Assembly (NCBI RefSeq): GCF_034314085.1
Contig: NZ_JAVIWI010000001.1
Coordinates: forward strand, 310,001-374,000
DNA from: Undibacterium sp. 5I1
GTDB lineage: Bacteria; Pseudomonadota; Gammaproteobacteria; Burkholderiales; Burkholderiaceae_D
Reading direction: 5' to 3'
DNA length: 64,000 bases
Shown here: positions 47,701 through 54,967 of the stretch, piece by piece
How the letters are laid out: each line of letters opens with the position of its first letter
How positions within the stretch are numbered: the first letter of the stretch is position 1
Program-made: the position numbers and the translations under genes
Notes under the pieces: generated by a model
Database searches by the model: none
What the model was told of the DNA's origin: nothing
The model's input: only the letters and a program-made list of their open reading frames with translations

Positions 47701-48215
47701 AAGTATTTAATCCGCCCAATCTGACTTTGCCCCAAGCCGAGAGTGAACCAGTCCCAAGTGACGCGCAGCTGGAGGGCATTGCACTACATGCCTTATTAGA
47801 GCGATTGACCAATCAGGTACAAGCATGGCCTGTCGTTGTTCCCGAGGCGGAGGCGATTGCTGCCTGGCTGCCTTGTGCTAGTAGTATCGCGGCCACCATA
47901 CGTCAGCAAGCTTTAGCAATATTGAGTCAGGCGACGCTGGAAAAATACTTTAATCCTGCCCATTTTGTGTATGCCCGCAATGAGATGGATGTTTTGTTCC
48001 AGCAACAACTTTTACGTCTGGACCGAATGGTCGTTTTTAAAGACGAAATATGGATTCTCGATTACAAGCGGGCTTTGTTAGAATCTGAGCGGCTAGACTA
48101 CCAGACCCAATTACAAACCTACGCTGATGCGCTGCGCGAGTTGCATAAGGATAAAAAAATTAAAGCGGCCTTGATATTAAGTGACGGTGCTCTGGTAGAA
48201 AATGCTATAAAGTGA
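44781..48215 (+). CDS. addA: UvrD/RecB-type helicase-nuclease (AddA-type recombination subunit)
   Basis: A protein of about 1144 residues. The SF1A helicase motifs are Walker A EACAGSGKTWLLV, ITFTRKAAQEMRERL, Walker B HILLDEFQDTNPLQW, VGDPKQSIYRFRRAEP, LTIHSAKGLEASVVVVLD and NLLYVAATRAKNLLIL. The C-terminal nuclease ends with WILDYKRALLESERLDYQ. I chose the ATG at 44781 because AAGGGAG lies 7 bases upstream and it overlaps the addB stop. With AddB it should resect broken DNA ends for RecA loading. The N-terminus before the Walker A motif is longer than usual and Ser/Pro-rich. Confidence 0.88.
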   Translation: MMLSPILSPLLSPLLSPSSSHSSPNDDVQAYEINGHGSDTVSFTATACNPQLSVVVEACAGSGKTWLLVARMLRLLLAGAEPGELLAITFTRKAAQEMRERLMALLRELALVDETAAIQLLTERGIQQNDIPSMLPKARRLYDKILSSPQVLAMDTFHSWFGRLIQLAPLASGVPHGFSLLEATADLQREAYAQLMQSLTDAENQDVRHALLLLYEELGDFNTKKMLDAFLDKRAEWWASNQHGLEGDPLDWLREICGADAEVDPRLALWDDQELCQRINAIALCLGQGTATNQKRATAIETAMSTGTNLDSFDALCHEFFGTDGKNRSNTKTKNLLIAIEKWLGADSVASFDDECTVIAETLKLLRRRSGEKMVLTINQALFKVGAAYLECYQSLKSDQRVFDFADLEWQAYRLLSNEEYAAYLHSRLDARYKHILLDEFQDTNPLQWGIVQAWLDAYGNDVARPTVFIVGDPKQSIYRFRRAEPRVFSAARQMLAQHGAQLLRTNQTRRNAPEIVSVLNDSMRQNKIYLPQTSASTAMGEVWRLPLISASISTMNQGKEDSDISGETQSSNRTLRNPFTTPMIEEEDSRRMEEGRQVAQALLLARQQLGNLPWSEVMLLVRRRTHLAAYENALRELGIPFVSSRRGGLLEALEVADLIALLGFLMTPGDNRALAHVLKSPIFSATDDNLITLAQRSEASWWKRLQASALSASASVVAQEVFVRAARLLQDWMQAAHDLPVHDLLDRILHQGELLSRYAQLASPAERHQVIGNIHAFLELALNMDAGRYPSLPKFIAALNVFRNGGEGDAPDESAVDDAADAVRILTIHSAKGLEASVVVVLDANHSESAKDQVGILCQWPLQEGDARHFSVFGRKDQRGAARDALFAQEEAQAAQENWNLLYVAATRAKNLLILSGIASDKKTKSAVIDEGGDVIIGLIQDSWYDRLQQVGQVNVPVNAALVQQSQGEFSLQVFNPPNLTLPQAESEPVPSDAQLEGIALHALLERLTNQVQAWPVVVPEAEAIAAWLPCASSIAATIRQQALAILSQATLEKYFNPAHFVYARNEMDVLFQQQLLRLDRMVVFKDEIWILDYKRALLESERLDYQTQLQTYADALRELHKDKKIKAALILSDGALVENAIK

Positions 48216-48299
48216 CGTTTCAATTTATAATTTAGTTGGTATTGTTTAGCCCGCGCTCTTTCCGCGTTTTTGCCATGTTTTTACCAACCTAGTGACGAG

Positions 48300-48518
48300 A
48301 TGAATTCTGAATTTGAATTACTTGCTGAAAAAGTCGCACGGCTCGCAGAGCTGACCGATTTTTTACGCCTTGAGAACGCTGAGCTACGGCGCGATATCGT
48401 TGCTCTGACCGAAGAAAATGGTGAGATGCATCAACGTATGGATGAAGCACACGAACGCGTAACAGCTTTGCTCGCGCAATTACCAGTTGAGAACGATTCA
48501 GATAAGGATGCCGCATGA
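48300..48518 (+). CDS. Small coiled-coil cell-division protein (ZapB-like, TIGR02449 type)
   Basis: A 72-residue, almost entirely coiled-coil protein (MNSEFELLAEKVARLAELTD, then LRLENAELRRDIVALTEENG). This small family sits directly before zapA in beta- and gamma-proteobacteria. It overlaps zapA by 4 bases (ATGA), so the two are translated together. It is probably an accessory factor of the Z-ring. The ATG at 48300 is used; the frame open to 48270 adds non-conserved residues. Confidence 0.82.
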   Translation: MNSEFELLAEKVARLAELTDFLRLENAELRRDIVALTEENGEMHQRMDEAHERVTALLAQLPVENDSDKDAA

Positions 48519-48838
48519 AAGACAATGTGATCCAGCTAGATGTCAGCATCATGGGACAAGCCTATAAGCTCAGCTGTAAAGAAGGTGAAGACAAAGCATT
48601 GCTAGCTGCAGTCGCTTACCTTAACGAAAAAATGTGCACCATCCGCGACGCCGCCAAGATTAAAGGTAACGACAGAATCGCAGTAATGGCAGCTTTGGGT
48701 GTTACGGCAGAATTGCTATCGACCAAATCGCCAGAGGGGCCTTTGTCTGGATTGTCGATTGCAGACGTCAAGCAAAAAATTAATCATATGCATGAGGTCT
48801 TGGACAAAGCACTAACACCCCAAGAAAATCTATTTTGA
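48515..48838 (+). CDS. zapA: Cell division protein ZapA
   Basis: A 107-residue ZapA: QLDVSIMGQAYKLSCKEGED is the family N-terminal domain, followed by AVAYLNEKMCTIRDAAKIKG and a C-terminal coiled coil (ADVKQKINHMHEVLDKAL). It cross-links FtsZ protofilaments at mid-cell. It is coupled to the small coiled-coil gene upstream and followed by 6S RNA, the classic zapA-ssrS arrangement. Confidence 0.95.
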   Translation: MKDNVIQLDVSIMGQAYKLSCKEGEDKALLAAVAYLNEKMCTIRDAAKIKGNDRIAVMAALGVTAELLSTKSPEGPLSGLSIADVKQKINHMHEVLDKALTPQENLF

Positions 48839-48913
48839 ACCGTGCTTGTATTGGTTTAATCAATCAAAAAGAGTTAAAAAAAGCTGTACGACATCGCGGA
48901 TAGGAGTAAACTT

Positions 48914-49095
48914 AGATTCCCTACCGTGTTCGCCAGTGCCATATATTCCTTGAACCATTTATGTGCACAGGCTGCGGGAATTGTTCGACAGGTGTGAGCG
49001 TCGCTAGTCCGATGAACCCGAAGTTGAACCGACTGTGGCCAACTTGAACCTCCTGGTTCAGGATGCCGGCATAGCGGCATTGGTGGGGACTTATT
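48914..49095 (+). ncRNA. ssrS: 6S RNA (ssrS)
   Basis: It lies about 75 bases after zapA, the usual place for ssrS. The sequence has the 6S 5' portion ATTCCCTACCGTGTTCGCCA and the 3' counterpart GATGCCGGCATAGCGGCATT. The internal segments CTGCGGGAATTGTTCGACAG and AACTTGAACCTCCTGGTTCA are familiar from beta-proteobacterial 6S RNAs, and the long imperfect duplex around a central bulge can be drawn. 6S RNA sequesters sigma-70 RNA polymerase in stationary phase. A strong terminator follows at 49099-49133. The exact ends are estimates. Confidence 0.85.
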
Positions 49096-49098
49096 CCA

Positions 49099-49133
49099 GA
49101 GCACTTACAGCGTTTGCTGTGAGTGCTTTTTTA
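49099..49133 (+). terminator. Rho-independent terminator of 6S RNA
   Basis: The 12-bp perfect stem AGCACTTACAGC / GCTGTGAGTGCT has a GTTT loop and is followed by TTTTTTA. Confidence 0.88.
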
Positions 49134-49136
49134 TTG

Positions 49137-49232
49137 GGACTTACGCAAAACCGCCCCAAAGCGTTGCAGCGACTAGCCGTACTAATGTACTGTCATCGCT
49201 GTGCCTTGCCGGGACAATTTTGCGTAAGTCCT
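49137..49232. repeat. Family A dispersed palindromic repeat (copy A5, most regular)
   Basis: The ends GGACTTACGCAAAACCGCCC and GGGACAATTTTGCGTAAGTCC share a perfect 14-base inverted repeat. The interior has partly complementary arms (GCAGCGACTAG / CATCGCTGTGC). It starts 4 bases after the 6S terminator. Confidence 0.88.
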
Positions 49233-49414
49233 ATTTGTTTGTAGGCTTGTTTTTTCGACGTTTGACTGAGCAAAGGTGATGCGAGCTTGTCTAACGGTGC
49301 AACGTCTTAGAAACTAATTTTCCTTTAGTATTGCTTGTCGTGTTGTGCCAATATCCACTTGGTCGGCTCTTAGATATCGTTAGGCCAAGATGCAACTAAG
49401 ATGCTTTGGTATTT

Positions 49415-49499
49415 AATATACTCATATATGTATATTTTAATCGTCCAAGTAATCATTGGACGATAAGGCATTTTTTTAAAAATTTACGGGGAGTATATT
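49415..49499. repeat. Family B dispersed repeat (copy B5, most regular)
   Basis: The ends AATATACTC and GAGTATATT are perfect 9-base inverted repeats, and the centre is CGTCCAAGTAATCATTGGACG. Its right end GGGGAGTATATT lies directly before the EVE gene and includes the only good ribosome binding site for it. Confidence 0.88.
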
Positions 49500-49502
49500 G
49501 TT

Positions 49503-49955
49503 ATGGCGTATTGGTTAATGAAGTCCGAGCCGGATGAAGTGAGCATTGATGACGCTTTATCTGCATCCTCGATAGCCTGGTTTGGCGTGCGAAATTACCA
49601 GGCACGTAACTTTATGCGTGATGCAATGAAGGTTGGTGATGGAGTACTGTTTTATCACTCCAGTTGCGCAGAGCCTGGTATTGCTGGGCTGGCTGAAGTT
49701 GCGAGCAGCGCGTATCCCGATCACACACAATTTGATCCGCAAAGTCATTATTTTGATCCCAAGGCGTCGCAAGAAAATCCGCGCTGGATGATGGTGGATA
49801 TCCGGGCATTGCGCAAGACGCGTTTATTAAGCCTGGCAGAGCTACGCACTCATGGGGCCTTGGCAGATATGCTGGTACTACAGAAGGGGAGTCGTTTGTC
49901 GATCACGCCAGTGACTGCCGCAGAATGGGCAGTCATCATGAAGTTATTGGACTGA
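49503..49955 (+). CDS. EVE-domain protein (thymocyte nuclear protein 1-like)
   Basis: A 150-residue protein made of one EVE domain: MAYWLMKSEPDEVSIDDAL at the start, IAWFGVRNYQARNFMRDAMK, then GDGVLFYHSSCAEPGIAGLA. EVE domains belong to the PUA-like superfamily and bind modified bases in DNA or RNA. Its exact ligand in this species is unknown. The Shine-Dalgarno-like GGGGAG, 9 bases before the ATG, is part of repeat B5, so translation of this gene seems to depend on the repeat. It is convergent with lgt. Confidence 0.92.
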   Translation: MAYWLMKSEPDEVSIDDALSASSIAWFGVRNYQARNFMRDAMKVGDGVLFYHSSCAEPGIAGLAEVASSAYPDHTQFDPQSHYFDPKASQENPRWMMVDIRALRKTRLLSLAELRTHGALADMLVLQKGSRLSITPVTAAEWAVIMKLLD

Positions 49956-50021
49956 GCTTTTTAACGGCACTATCGTTTTCGATCAGAGATTAATCCTACG
50001 ATAATGCCGTAATAATGTTAC

Positions 50022-50819
50022 CTAGGCTTTAGCTGATTTTCTATATACAAACACCAGTATCACCAGTCCACCAATAATCATTGGTAGCGAAAGTATTTGT
50101 CCGGCAGAAATGGTCATGCCTGCTAGGTTCACTTGCCAATCCGGCGTACGGAAATACTCGGTAAAAAATCGTGCGCAGCCGTACAGCATTACAAACATTG
50201 CGCCGACAGCCAGAGGTGGCCGCGCTTTACGGGCATATATCCATAAAATAACAAACAGCAACAATCCATCCACTAAGGCCTGATAAATTGGCGACGGATG
50301 TACCAGGTGATCCACACCAGGCCATTGCATTGCCCAAGGTAAATCGGCTGAAGCAATCCGACCTGGTAGTTCGTGGTTGATAAAGTTGCCGATGCGCCCC
50401 GCAGCGTAGCCTAGCGGCACCAGCGGCGCGATGAAATCAAATACATTCACCAATGGTCGACCCACTTTGCGCGCCCAGAAGAACATCGCAATCAAAACGC
50501 CGATAAAGCCGCCGTGAAATGACATGCCGCCATGCCAGACCATCAGTATTTCTAAGGGATTGCTGATCAATTCACTTGGCCGGTAAAACAGAAATTCACC
50601 AATGCGCCCGCCCAGGACAACACCAAGCACGCCATAAAACAGCATGTCATCAATGTCTTCGTTTTTCCATCCCTGAGCTGCAATATGCGGTGAGCGAATG
50701 CGTACCCGGCCTAGCAAGACAAATTGTATAAACGCGACCAGATACATCAGTCCATACCAGTGTACAGAAACAGGTCCTAAATGGAATGCTACTGGATCTG
50801 GGTTGGGGTGAATCAGCAT
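50022..50819 (-). CDS. lgt: Prolipoprotein diacylglyceryl transferase
   Basis: A 265-residue membrane enzyme that moves diacylglycerol from phosphatidylglycerol to the lipobox Cys of prolipoproteins. The Lgt signature GRIGNFINHELPGR is present, with the N-terminal HPNPDPVAFHLGPVSVHWYG and the catalytic-region His in MVWHGGMSFHGGFIG. About seven TMs are seen, matching the known topology. MITE C4 begins 28 bases before its start codon, so the promoter must lie in or beyond that element. Confidence 0.96.
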   Translation of the reverse strand: MLIHPNPDPVAFHLGPVSVHWYGLMYLVAFIQFVLLGRVRIRSPHIAAQGWKNEDIDDMLFYGVLGVVLGGRIGEFLFYRPSELISNPLEILMVWHGGMSFHGGFIGVLIAMFFWARKVGRPLVNVFDFIAPLVPLGYAAGRIGNFINHELPGRIASADLPWAMQWPGVDHLVHPSPIYQALVDGLLLFVILWIYARKARPPLAVGAMFVMLYGCARFFTEYFRTPDWQVNLAGMTISAGQILSLPMIIGGLVILVFVYRKSAKA

Positions 50820-50846
50820 AGCTACTCTTTCGTTTGTAATAAGGTG

Positions 50847-51034
50847 AACCGAGATTTTTCATTAGACGCACCATAGGTGCTATTTGAGTGCTGGCGGCGC
50901 ATTTACGGTCATTTTTTGATGCTCTTCGTTGCTCACGGCTAGCCATGAGCGCCTTAGTTACAACAAACTCACATCAAAACTGCCTCGAAAAGTGCATCTG
51001 CCATTAGCTCAAATCCTAACGGAAAATCTCGGTT
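50847..51034. mobile_element. Family C MITE-like element, 190-bp subtype (copy C4)
   Basis: The ends AACCGAGATTTTTCATTAG and CTAACGGAAAATCTCGGTT are imperfect inverted repeats. The interior is closely related to C1 at 2180-2369. No clear target duplication is seen, so it may be old. It spans the lgt upstream region and the last codons of the LysR gene. Confidence 0.82.
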
Positions 51035-51900
51035 AAAAAAGCCTGCAGCACGGGAGACGTATTATCTTTACGCCATGCCACGCCGATTTCTACCACATGG
51101 CTAGTTTGCGGCAGACTTAGGTAAGTCACACCGGGACGTTTTAAATTCGAGACAGATTGTGGCACAAGCGCGATGCCCATGCCAGCGGAGACTAAGCCGA
51201 CGATGGTTTGCATTTGTATCGCTTCCTGACTAATTGCCGGGGTCAACCCGAGTTCTCGGAAGCAGCCAAGTATTAAGTCATGTAAAGCTGGCGCAATTTT
51301 GCGTGGAAAAATAATTAGAGGCAGATGCTGGTAATCCAATAGTGAGACGTCGTGTGTTTTTGTCGCAAAGCTTTCCGGTACTGCTAGTATCAACGGCTCG
51401 GACAAGACTTTTTGGTAGGCTAACAGATTACGCAAACGATCTGGTATCGGCGGGATGATCAGGCCAGCATCGATTTCACCTTTCTCCAGAGCGATTAATT
51501 GAACATCACTGGTTGCCTCTCGCAGTTCAATCTGCACAGCCGCATGACTTTGCCGGAATGTTCGCAGATAGGGTGGCAAGATGCTGTAGTCGGCGATAGA
51601 CACAAATGCCAGCGACAAATGACCGCTAGCACCGGCGGCTGCGCGTTGTACTAGTGCGGGCAAGCCCTGTGCCTGCTGAAGTATGCGGCGTGCCTCTGGC
51701 AGCAGTGCTAGCCCGGCAGCGGTCAGCGCGATACTACGAGTGCTGCGGGTAAATAAAGCAGTGCCAAGAGTAGCTTCAAGCGCTTGTATAGTTTGTGACA
51801 GCGGTGGTTGCGTCATGTGTAATTTAGCCGCAGCTCGACCAAAATGCATTTCTTCTGCTACCGCGAGAAAATAACGTAGTTGTCGTAATTCCAGATTCAT
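51016..51900 (-). CDS. LysR-family transcriptional regulator
   Basis: A 294-residue LysR protein. The N-terminal HTH is QLRYFLAVAEEMHFGRAAAK followed by LHMTQPPLSQTIQALE, and the effector domain includes LSLAFVSIADYSILPPYLRT and GMGIALVPQSVSNL. The start at 51898-51900 gives the normal N-terminus MNLELRQLRYF; the frame open to 51924 is an alternative. The final residues TEIFR and the stop codon come from MITE C4, so the natural C-terminus has been replaced or trimmed. The divergent target gene cannot be named, since a 360-base gene-free gap lies upstream. Confidence 0.9.
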   Translation of the reverse strand: MNLELRQLRYFLAVAEEMHFGRAAAKLHMTQPPLSQTIQALEATLGTALFTRSTRSIALTAAGLALLPEARRILQQAQGLPALVQRAAAGASGHLSLAFVSIADYSILPPYLRTFRQSHAAVQIELREATSDVQLIALEKGEIDAGLIIPPIPDRLRNLLAYQKVLSEPLILAVPESFATKTHDVSLLDYQHLPLIIFPRKIAPALHDLILGCFRELGLTPAISQEAIQMQTIVGLVSAGMGIALVPQSVSNLKRPGVTYLSLPQTSHVVEIGVAWRKDNTSPVLQAFLTEIFR

Positions 51901-51924
51901 ATGGACCGCATCTGATCGATGCAT

Positions 51925-52259
51925 GAATCAGCTAATCTATAGATGGTTTCACGCAAATTGGTTAGGCTTGGTGGATAAAAATTAGTCAGGGATTTCAACA
52001 AGTTAAATGTTTTTTGCATTTGAGATTACGCTGAATCTGGTACAGACTGATGTACTGAAATTAACATACTCCCCCTTTTTTTAAGGAATAGTATCGATTG
52101 CCCAATAAATACCTTGACGATTAAAAGATATTACTAAAAGTATTTACGCAGTACAAGATTATTGGTGCGTCGACATCCCTGACCAATTCAAAAAAAACCT
52201 GGATAAAAGTTTATTTTATGCTTGAGAAAAGAAAGGTCTTAGTTAGGTGCGCAGACAGT
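51925..52259. other. Gene-free region upstream of the LysR gene
   Basis: It holds the degenerate repeat B6 and the likely LysR promoter; no ORF is supported. Confidence 0.4.
52063..52145. repeat. Family B dispersed repeat (degenerate copy B6)
   Basis: ACATACTCCCCC and CTAAAAGTATTT flank TGCCCAATAAATACCTTGACG, a mutated form of the GTCCAAT/TTGGAC stem. It is recognisable but weaker than the other copies. Confidence 0.55.
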
Positions 52260-52484
52260 TTATTTTTTCTTTTCAAACGTCCGCTTGACTCGTTCTTTTT
52301 TGATTTTTTCAAAATGCTGGTGATCTTTTCGCTTATCCAGTCCCAGGATACGTTCGAAATATTCAAACCATAAAAAAGCAAACACAGCTAGGCCGACTGG
52401 CCACCACCAAGAAATATTCGCTAAAAAGCCGACTTCTAAATATTTAAGTAAAAACAACAACGCAACTAGAATGATGAGAGGCAT
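52260..52484 (-). CDS. Small Trp-rich membrane protein (TIGR04438-like)
   Basis: A 74-residue protein: one hydrophobic segment at the start (LIILVALLFLLKYLEVGFLA), the WWWPVG motif and a second hydrophobic stretch (AVFAFLWFEYFERILG), then a strongly basic tail (EKIKKERVKRTFEKKK). This matches the small Trp-rich proteins widespread in beta-proteobacteria, of unknown function. It is divergent from cytochrome c. Confidence 0.85.
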   Translation of the reverse strand: MPLIILVALLFLLKYLEVGFLANISWWWPVGLAVFAFLWFEYFERILGLDKRKDHQHFEKIKKERVKRTFEKKK

Positions 52485-52630
52485 GATGGCTCCTTTTGCC
52501 AGATATTAGGAGTAATTTTACTTATGGTCAACCTTATGTTTAGCCGACACGTTCTATGCTGGACACAGCGTATCAAAATAAGCAAAACGCAGTAAAATGG
52601 AGCAACAAATTTTCTAACTTGGAGAAAGTA

Positions 52631-52942
52631 ATGAACAAGTCTTTATTAGCGGTAAGTGCACTTTTTACGATGATGGTTTCTGGTGCGGCATTGGCCAATA
52701 TGGAATTAGCAAAATCTAAAAACTGCATGGCTTGTCATGCTGTTGCTAATAAAGTTGTGGGTCCCGCTTACAAAGATGTCGCTAAAAAATATGCTGGCGA
52801 CAAAACAGCAGAAGACACCTTGGTAAAAAAAGTGATTGCTGGTGGTAGTGGCGTCTGGGGAGCAGTTCCCATGCCAGCTAATCCACAGGTGTCTGAAGCT
52901 GAGGCACATACTTTAGTTAAGTGGGTTTTGTCGACCAAGTAA
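52631..52942 (+). CDS. Class I c-type cytochrome (c551/c552-like)
   Basis: A 103-residue periplasmic cytochrome with a signal peptide MNKSLLAVSALFTMMVSGAA ending LA-N. The heme site is KSKNCMACHAV and the distal Met is in WGAVPMPANPQVSE. It is a small electron carrier, as in c551/c552. The ATG at 52631 is chosen because GGAGAAAG lies just before it; the frame open to 52556 is not part of the signal. A bidirectional terminator follows at 53057. Confidence 0.92.
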   Translation: MNKSLLAVSALFTMMVSGAALANMELAKSKNCMACHAVANKVVGPAYKDVAKKYAGDKTAEDTLVKKVIAGGSGVWGAVPMPANPQVSEAEAHTLVKWVLSTK

Positions 52943-53056
52943 TTTTGCCTGAGCCCTGAATATGACACAGGAGCGTTTTAAGATTAATATAATCCTAGTT
53001 TTACAAGTGGTTTAGATCATATTGCTTTATCAGTTTTTAATAATGTAACTGAGAAA

Positions 53057-53096
53057 TAAAAAACGCTGCAAGCCTTTGAGGTTTGCAGCGTTTTTA
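53057..53096. terminator. Bidirectional terminator between cytochrome c and the LivJ-like gene
   Basis: The stem AAAACGCTGCAAGC with GTTTGCAGCGTTTTT has a short loop. An A run on one side and a T run on the other serve both convergent genes. Confidence 0.85.
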
Positions 53097-53159
53097 TTTG
53101 GTCGCATTTTTATGAAATAGACTGACGAATCAGCCTGTGCAAATCACGATAGCCTCGAA

Positions 53160-54305
53160 TTATTTTACAACTTGCAGCAACTCACGCTTGCCGCCTTTGT
53201 ATGTGTACAAAGTCAATGTACCGTCTTTGATATCGCCTTTAGCATCAAATTCGATGTCGCCAGTAATACCTTTGTGCTTGATTTTAGCCAGGAAAGGCAG
53301 GTACTTTGCTGGTTCTGCTGATTTAGCTTGTTGCATCGCATCAACCATCGTCATCACAGCATCGTATACATACGGTGCGTAGATTTGAACGTCCAGACCA
53401 AATTTCTTCTTGTAAGCTGCTTTCCAGTCATCCAACACTTTTTTCTGTGCATCTAAAACACCGCCGGCTTCTGCGCAGACAACTTGACCTTCGCCAATGC
53501 CGTCACCAGCCAGTTTCACTAAGTCAGTAGTACAGATACCATCGCCGCCCATGAACTTAGCAGTAATGCCAAGTGCTTTCATCTGACGCAACATCGGACC
53601 TGCAACTGCATCCATACCGCCGAAGAAAATCACATCTGGATTCTTCGCTTTGATTGTGGTCAGGATCGCGCTGAAATCAGTCGATTTGTCAGTCGTATGT
53701 TCAGTAACAACAACTTCAGCACCTTTGGCTTTAGCACCCTTCATGAACTCGGCCGCAACACCTTCGCCGTAGGCCGTTTTGTCATCGATGACAGCTACTT
53801 TTTTAGCTTTGTTAATTTGCACAGCGTAACGACCCAAAGTGCCACCCAATTGACCGTCATTAGCAACAACGCGGAACGCGCCTTTGTAGCCTTGTTGTGT
53901 GTATTTTGGATTTGTTGCAGATGGGGAGATTTGCGGGATGCCTGCGTCGTTGTAGATTTTAGAAGCTGGGATTGTCGTACCAGAGTTCAAGTGACCGATC
54001 ACGCCATTTACTTTTGCATCGACCAATTTTTGTGCTACGGTTGTGCCTTGTTTTGGATCGGCAGCGTCATCTTCTGTCAGCAGTTCGAATTTAACTTTTT
54101 TGCCATCGATCATCGTGCCTTTAGCATTCAGTTCTTCGATCGCCATTTTGGCACCATTTTCATTGTCTTTACCCAAATGGGCAATCGCGCCGGAAATAGG
54201 GCCTACGTGACCGATTTTAATAACTTGTTCTTGAGCAGCCGCAGTACCAGCGAAGGCGAAAGCAATTGCGCCAGCCAGTGGAATCATTTTAATTTTGAAC
54301 GACAT
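53160..54305 (-). CDS. livJ: Branched-chain amino acid ABC transporter substrate-binding protein (LivJ-like)
   Basis: A 381-residue periplasmic binding protein with a signal peptide (MSFKIKMIPLAGAIAFAFAG to TAAAQ). The family N-terminus IKIGHVGPISGAIAHLGKDN and the cleft segments GVIGHLNSGTTIPASKIYND and FFGGMDAVAGPMLRQMKALG are typical. The ATG at 54303-54305 is chosen because TAGGAG lies 7 bases upstream; the first ATG is only 1 base from it. The permease and ATPase genes (livHMGF) are not in this window. It is divergent from an Lrp/AsnC regulator that may control it. Confidence 0.93.
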   Translation of the reverse strand: MSFKIKMIPLAGAIAFAFAGTAAAQEQVIKIGHVGPISGAIAHLGKDNENGAKMAIEELNAKGTMIDGKKVKFELLTEDDAADPKQGTTVAQKLVDAKVNGVIGHLNSGTTIPASKIYNDAGIPQISPSATNPKYTQQGYKGAFRVVANDGQLGGTLGRYAVQINKAKKVAVIDDKTAYGEGVAAEFMKGAKAKGAEVVVTEHTTDKSTDFSAILTTIKAKNPDVIFFGGMDAVAGPMLRQMKALGITAKFMGGDGICTTDLVKLAGDGIGEGQVVCAEAGGVLDAQKKVLDDWKAAYKKKFGLDVQIYAPYVYDAVMTMVDAMQQAKSAEPAKYLPFLAKIKHKGITGDIEFDAKGDIKDGTLTLYTYKGGKRELLQVVK

Positions 54306-54452
54306 GAACATACTCCTAAGGTTTAAAAAAAGTAGGACAACATTACTGCATCTCTGACTTATTCAGAAAACTGAATATGCAAAAGGTACAACAGAAAAAT
54401 TAATAAGCAAAGCTATTTTCTTTTGTTTTTTCATAAATAAGACGATTTTTAT

Positions 54453-54962
54453 ATGCCTCAATATCGCTCACTCGACAAGGTTGATCGCAAGCTCTTGAAC
54501 CTGTTACAGAAGGATAATCAGATACCTACCCGGGTTCTGGCAGACAAGCTCCATATCTCACAACCAACTTGCCTGCGGCGTATAAGAGAGTTGCGTGAGC
54601 TCGGCGTAATTAGTGCAGAAGTAGCTATGGTTGATCCATTTGCACTGGGATATGGCATGCTGGCTTTTTTAGAGGTATCGCTGATCAATCAGTCTGATGA
54701 GCATATGCAAGAATTTGAAGCGGGAATGAACAAAGAAGCTGAAGTGATGCAGTGTTATTTTGTGTCTGGCGAATACGATTACTTCCTGGTTATTCATGTT
54801 ATTGACATGGATGCCTATTATCAGTTTGTACGTCGTGTTATTTCTGGTTCTGGCAATGTACGTCACTTCCACTCACGTTTTCCGATGAAGCGTGCCAAGT
54901 TTGCAACACGTATTACATTTGATGAGAAGATGCCTGAGTTGCCAGTTAAAGTAAGCAAATAA
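54453..54962 (+). CDS. Lrp/AsnC-family transcriptional regulator
   Basis: A 169-residue regulator. The N-terminal HTH is VDRKLLNLLQKDNQIPTRVL followed by ADKLHISQPTCLRRIRELRE, and the RAM ligand domain contains QCYFVSGEYDYFLVIHVIDM. It probably senses an amino acid. Its divergence from livJ, with a 147-base gap, suggests it regulates that gene (inference). Its stop codon is directly followed by a truncated outer-membrane protein gene. Confidence 0.92.
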   Translation: MPQYRSLDKVDRKLLNLLQKDNQIPTRVLADKLHISQPTCLRRIRELRELGVISAEVAMVDPFALGYGMLAFLEVSLINQSDEHMQEFEAGMNKEAEVMQCYFVSGEYDYFLVIHVIDMDAYYQFVRRVISGSGNVRHFHSRFPMKRAKFATRITFDEKMPELPVKVSK

Positions 54963-54967
54963 TTCTT

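Noticed and set aside
49300..49410. Possible tRNA or small RNA between repeat A5 and repeat B5
   Set aside because: No cloverleaf arms, TTC-type loop or terminator could be drawn.
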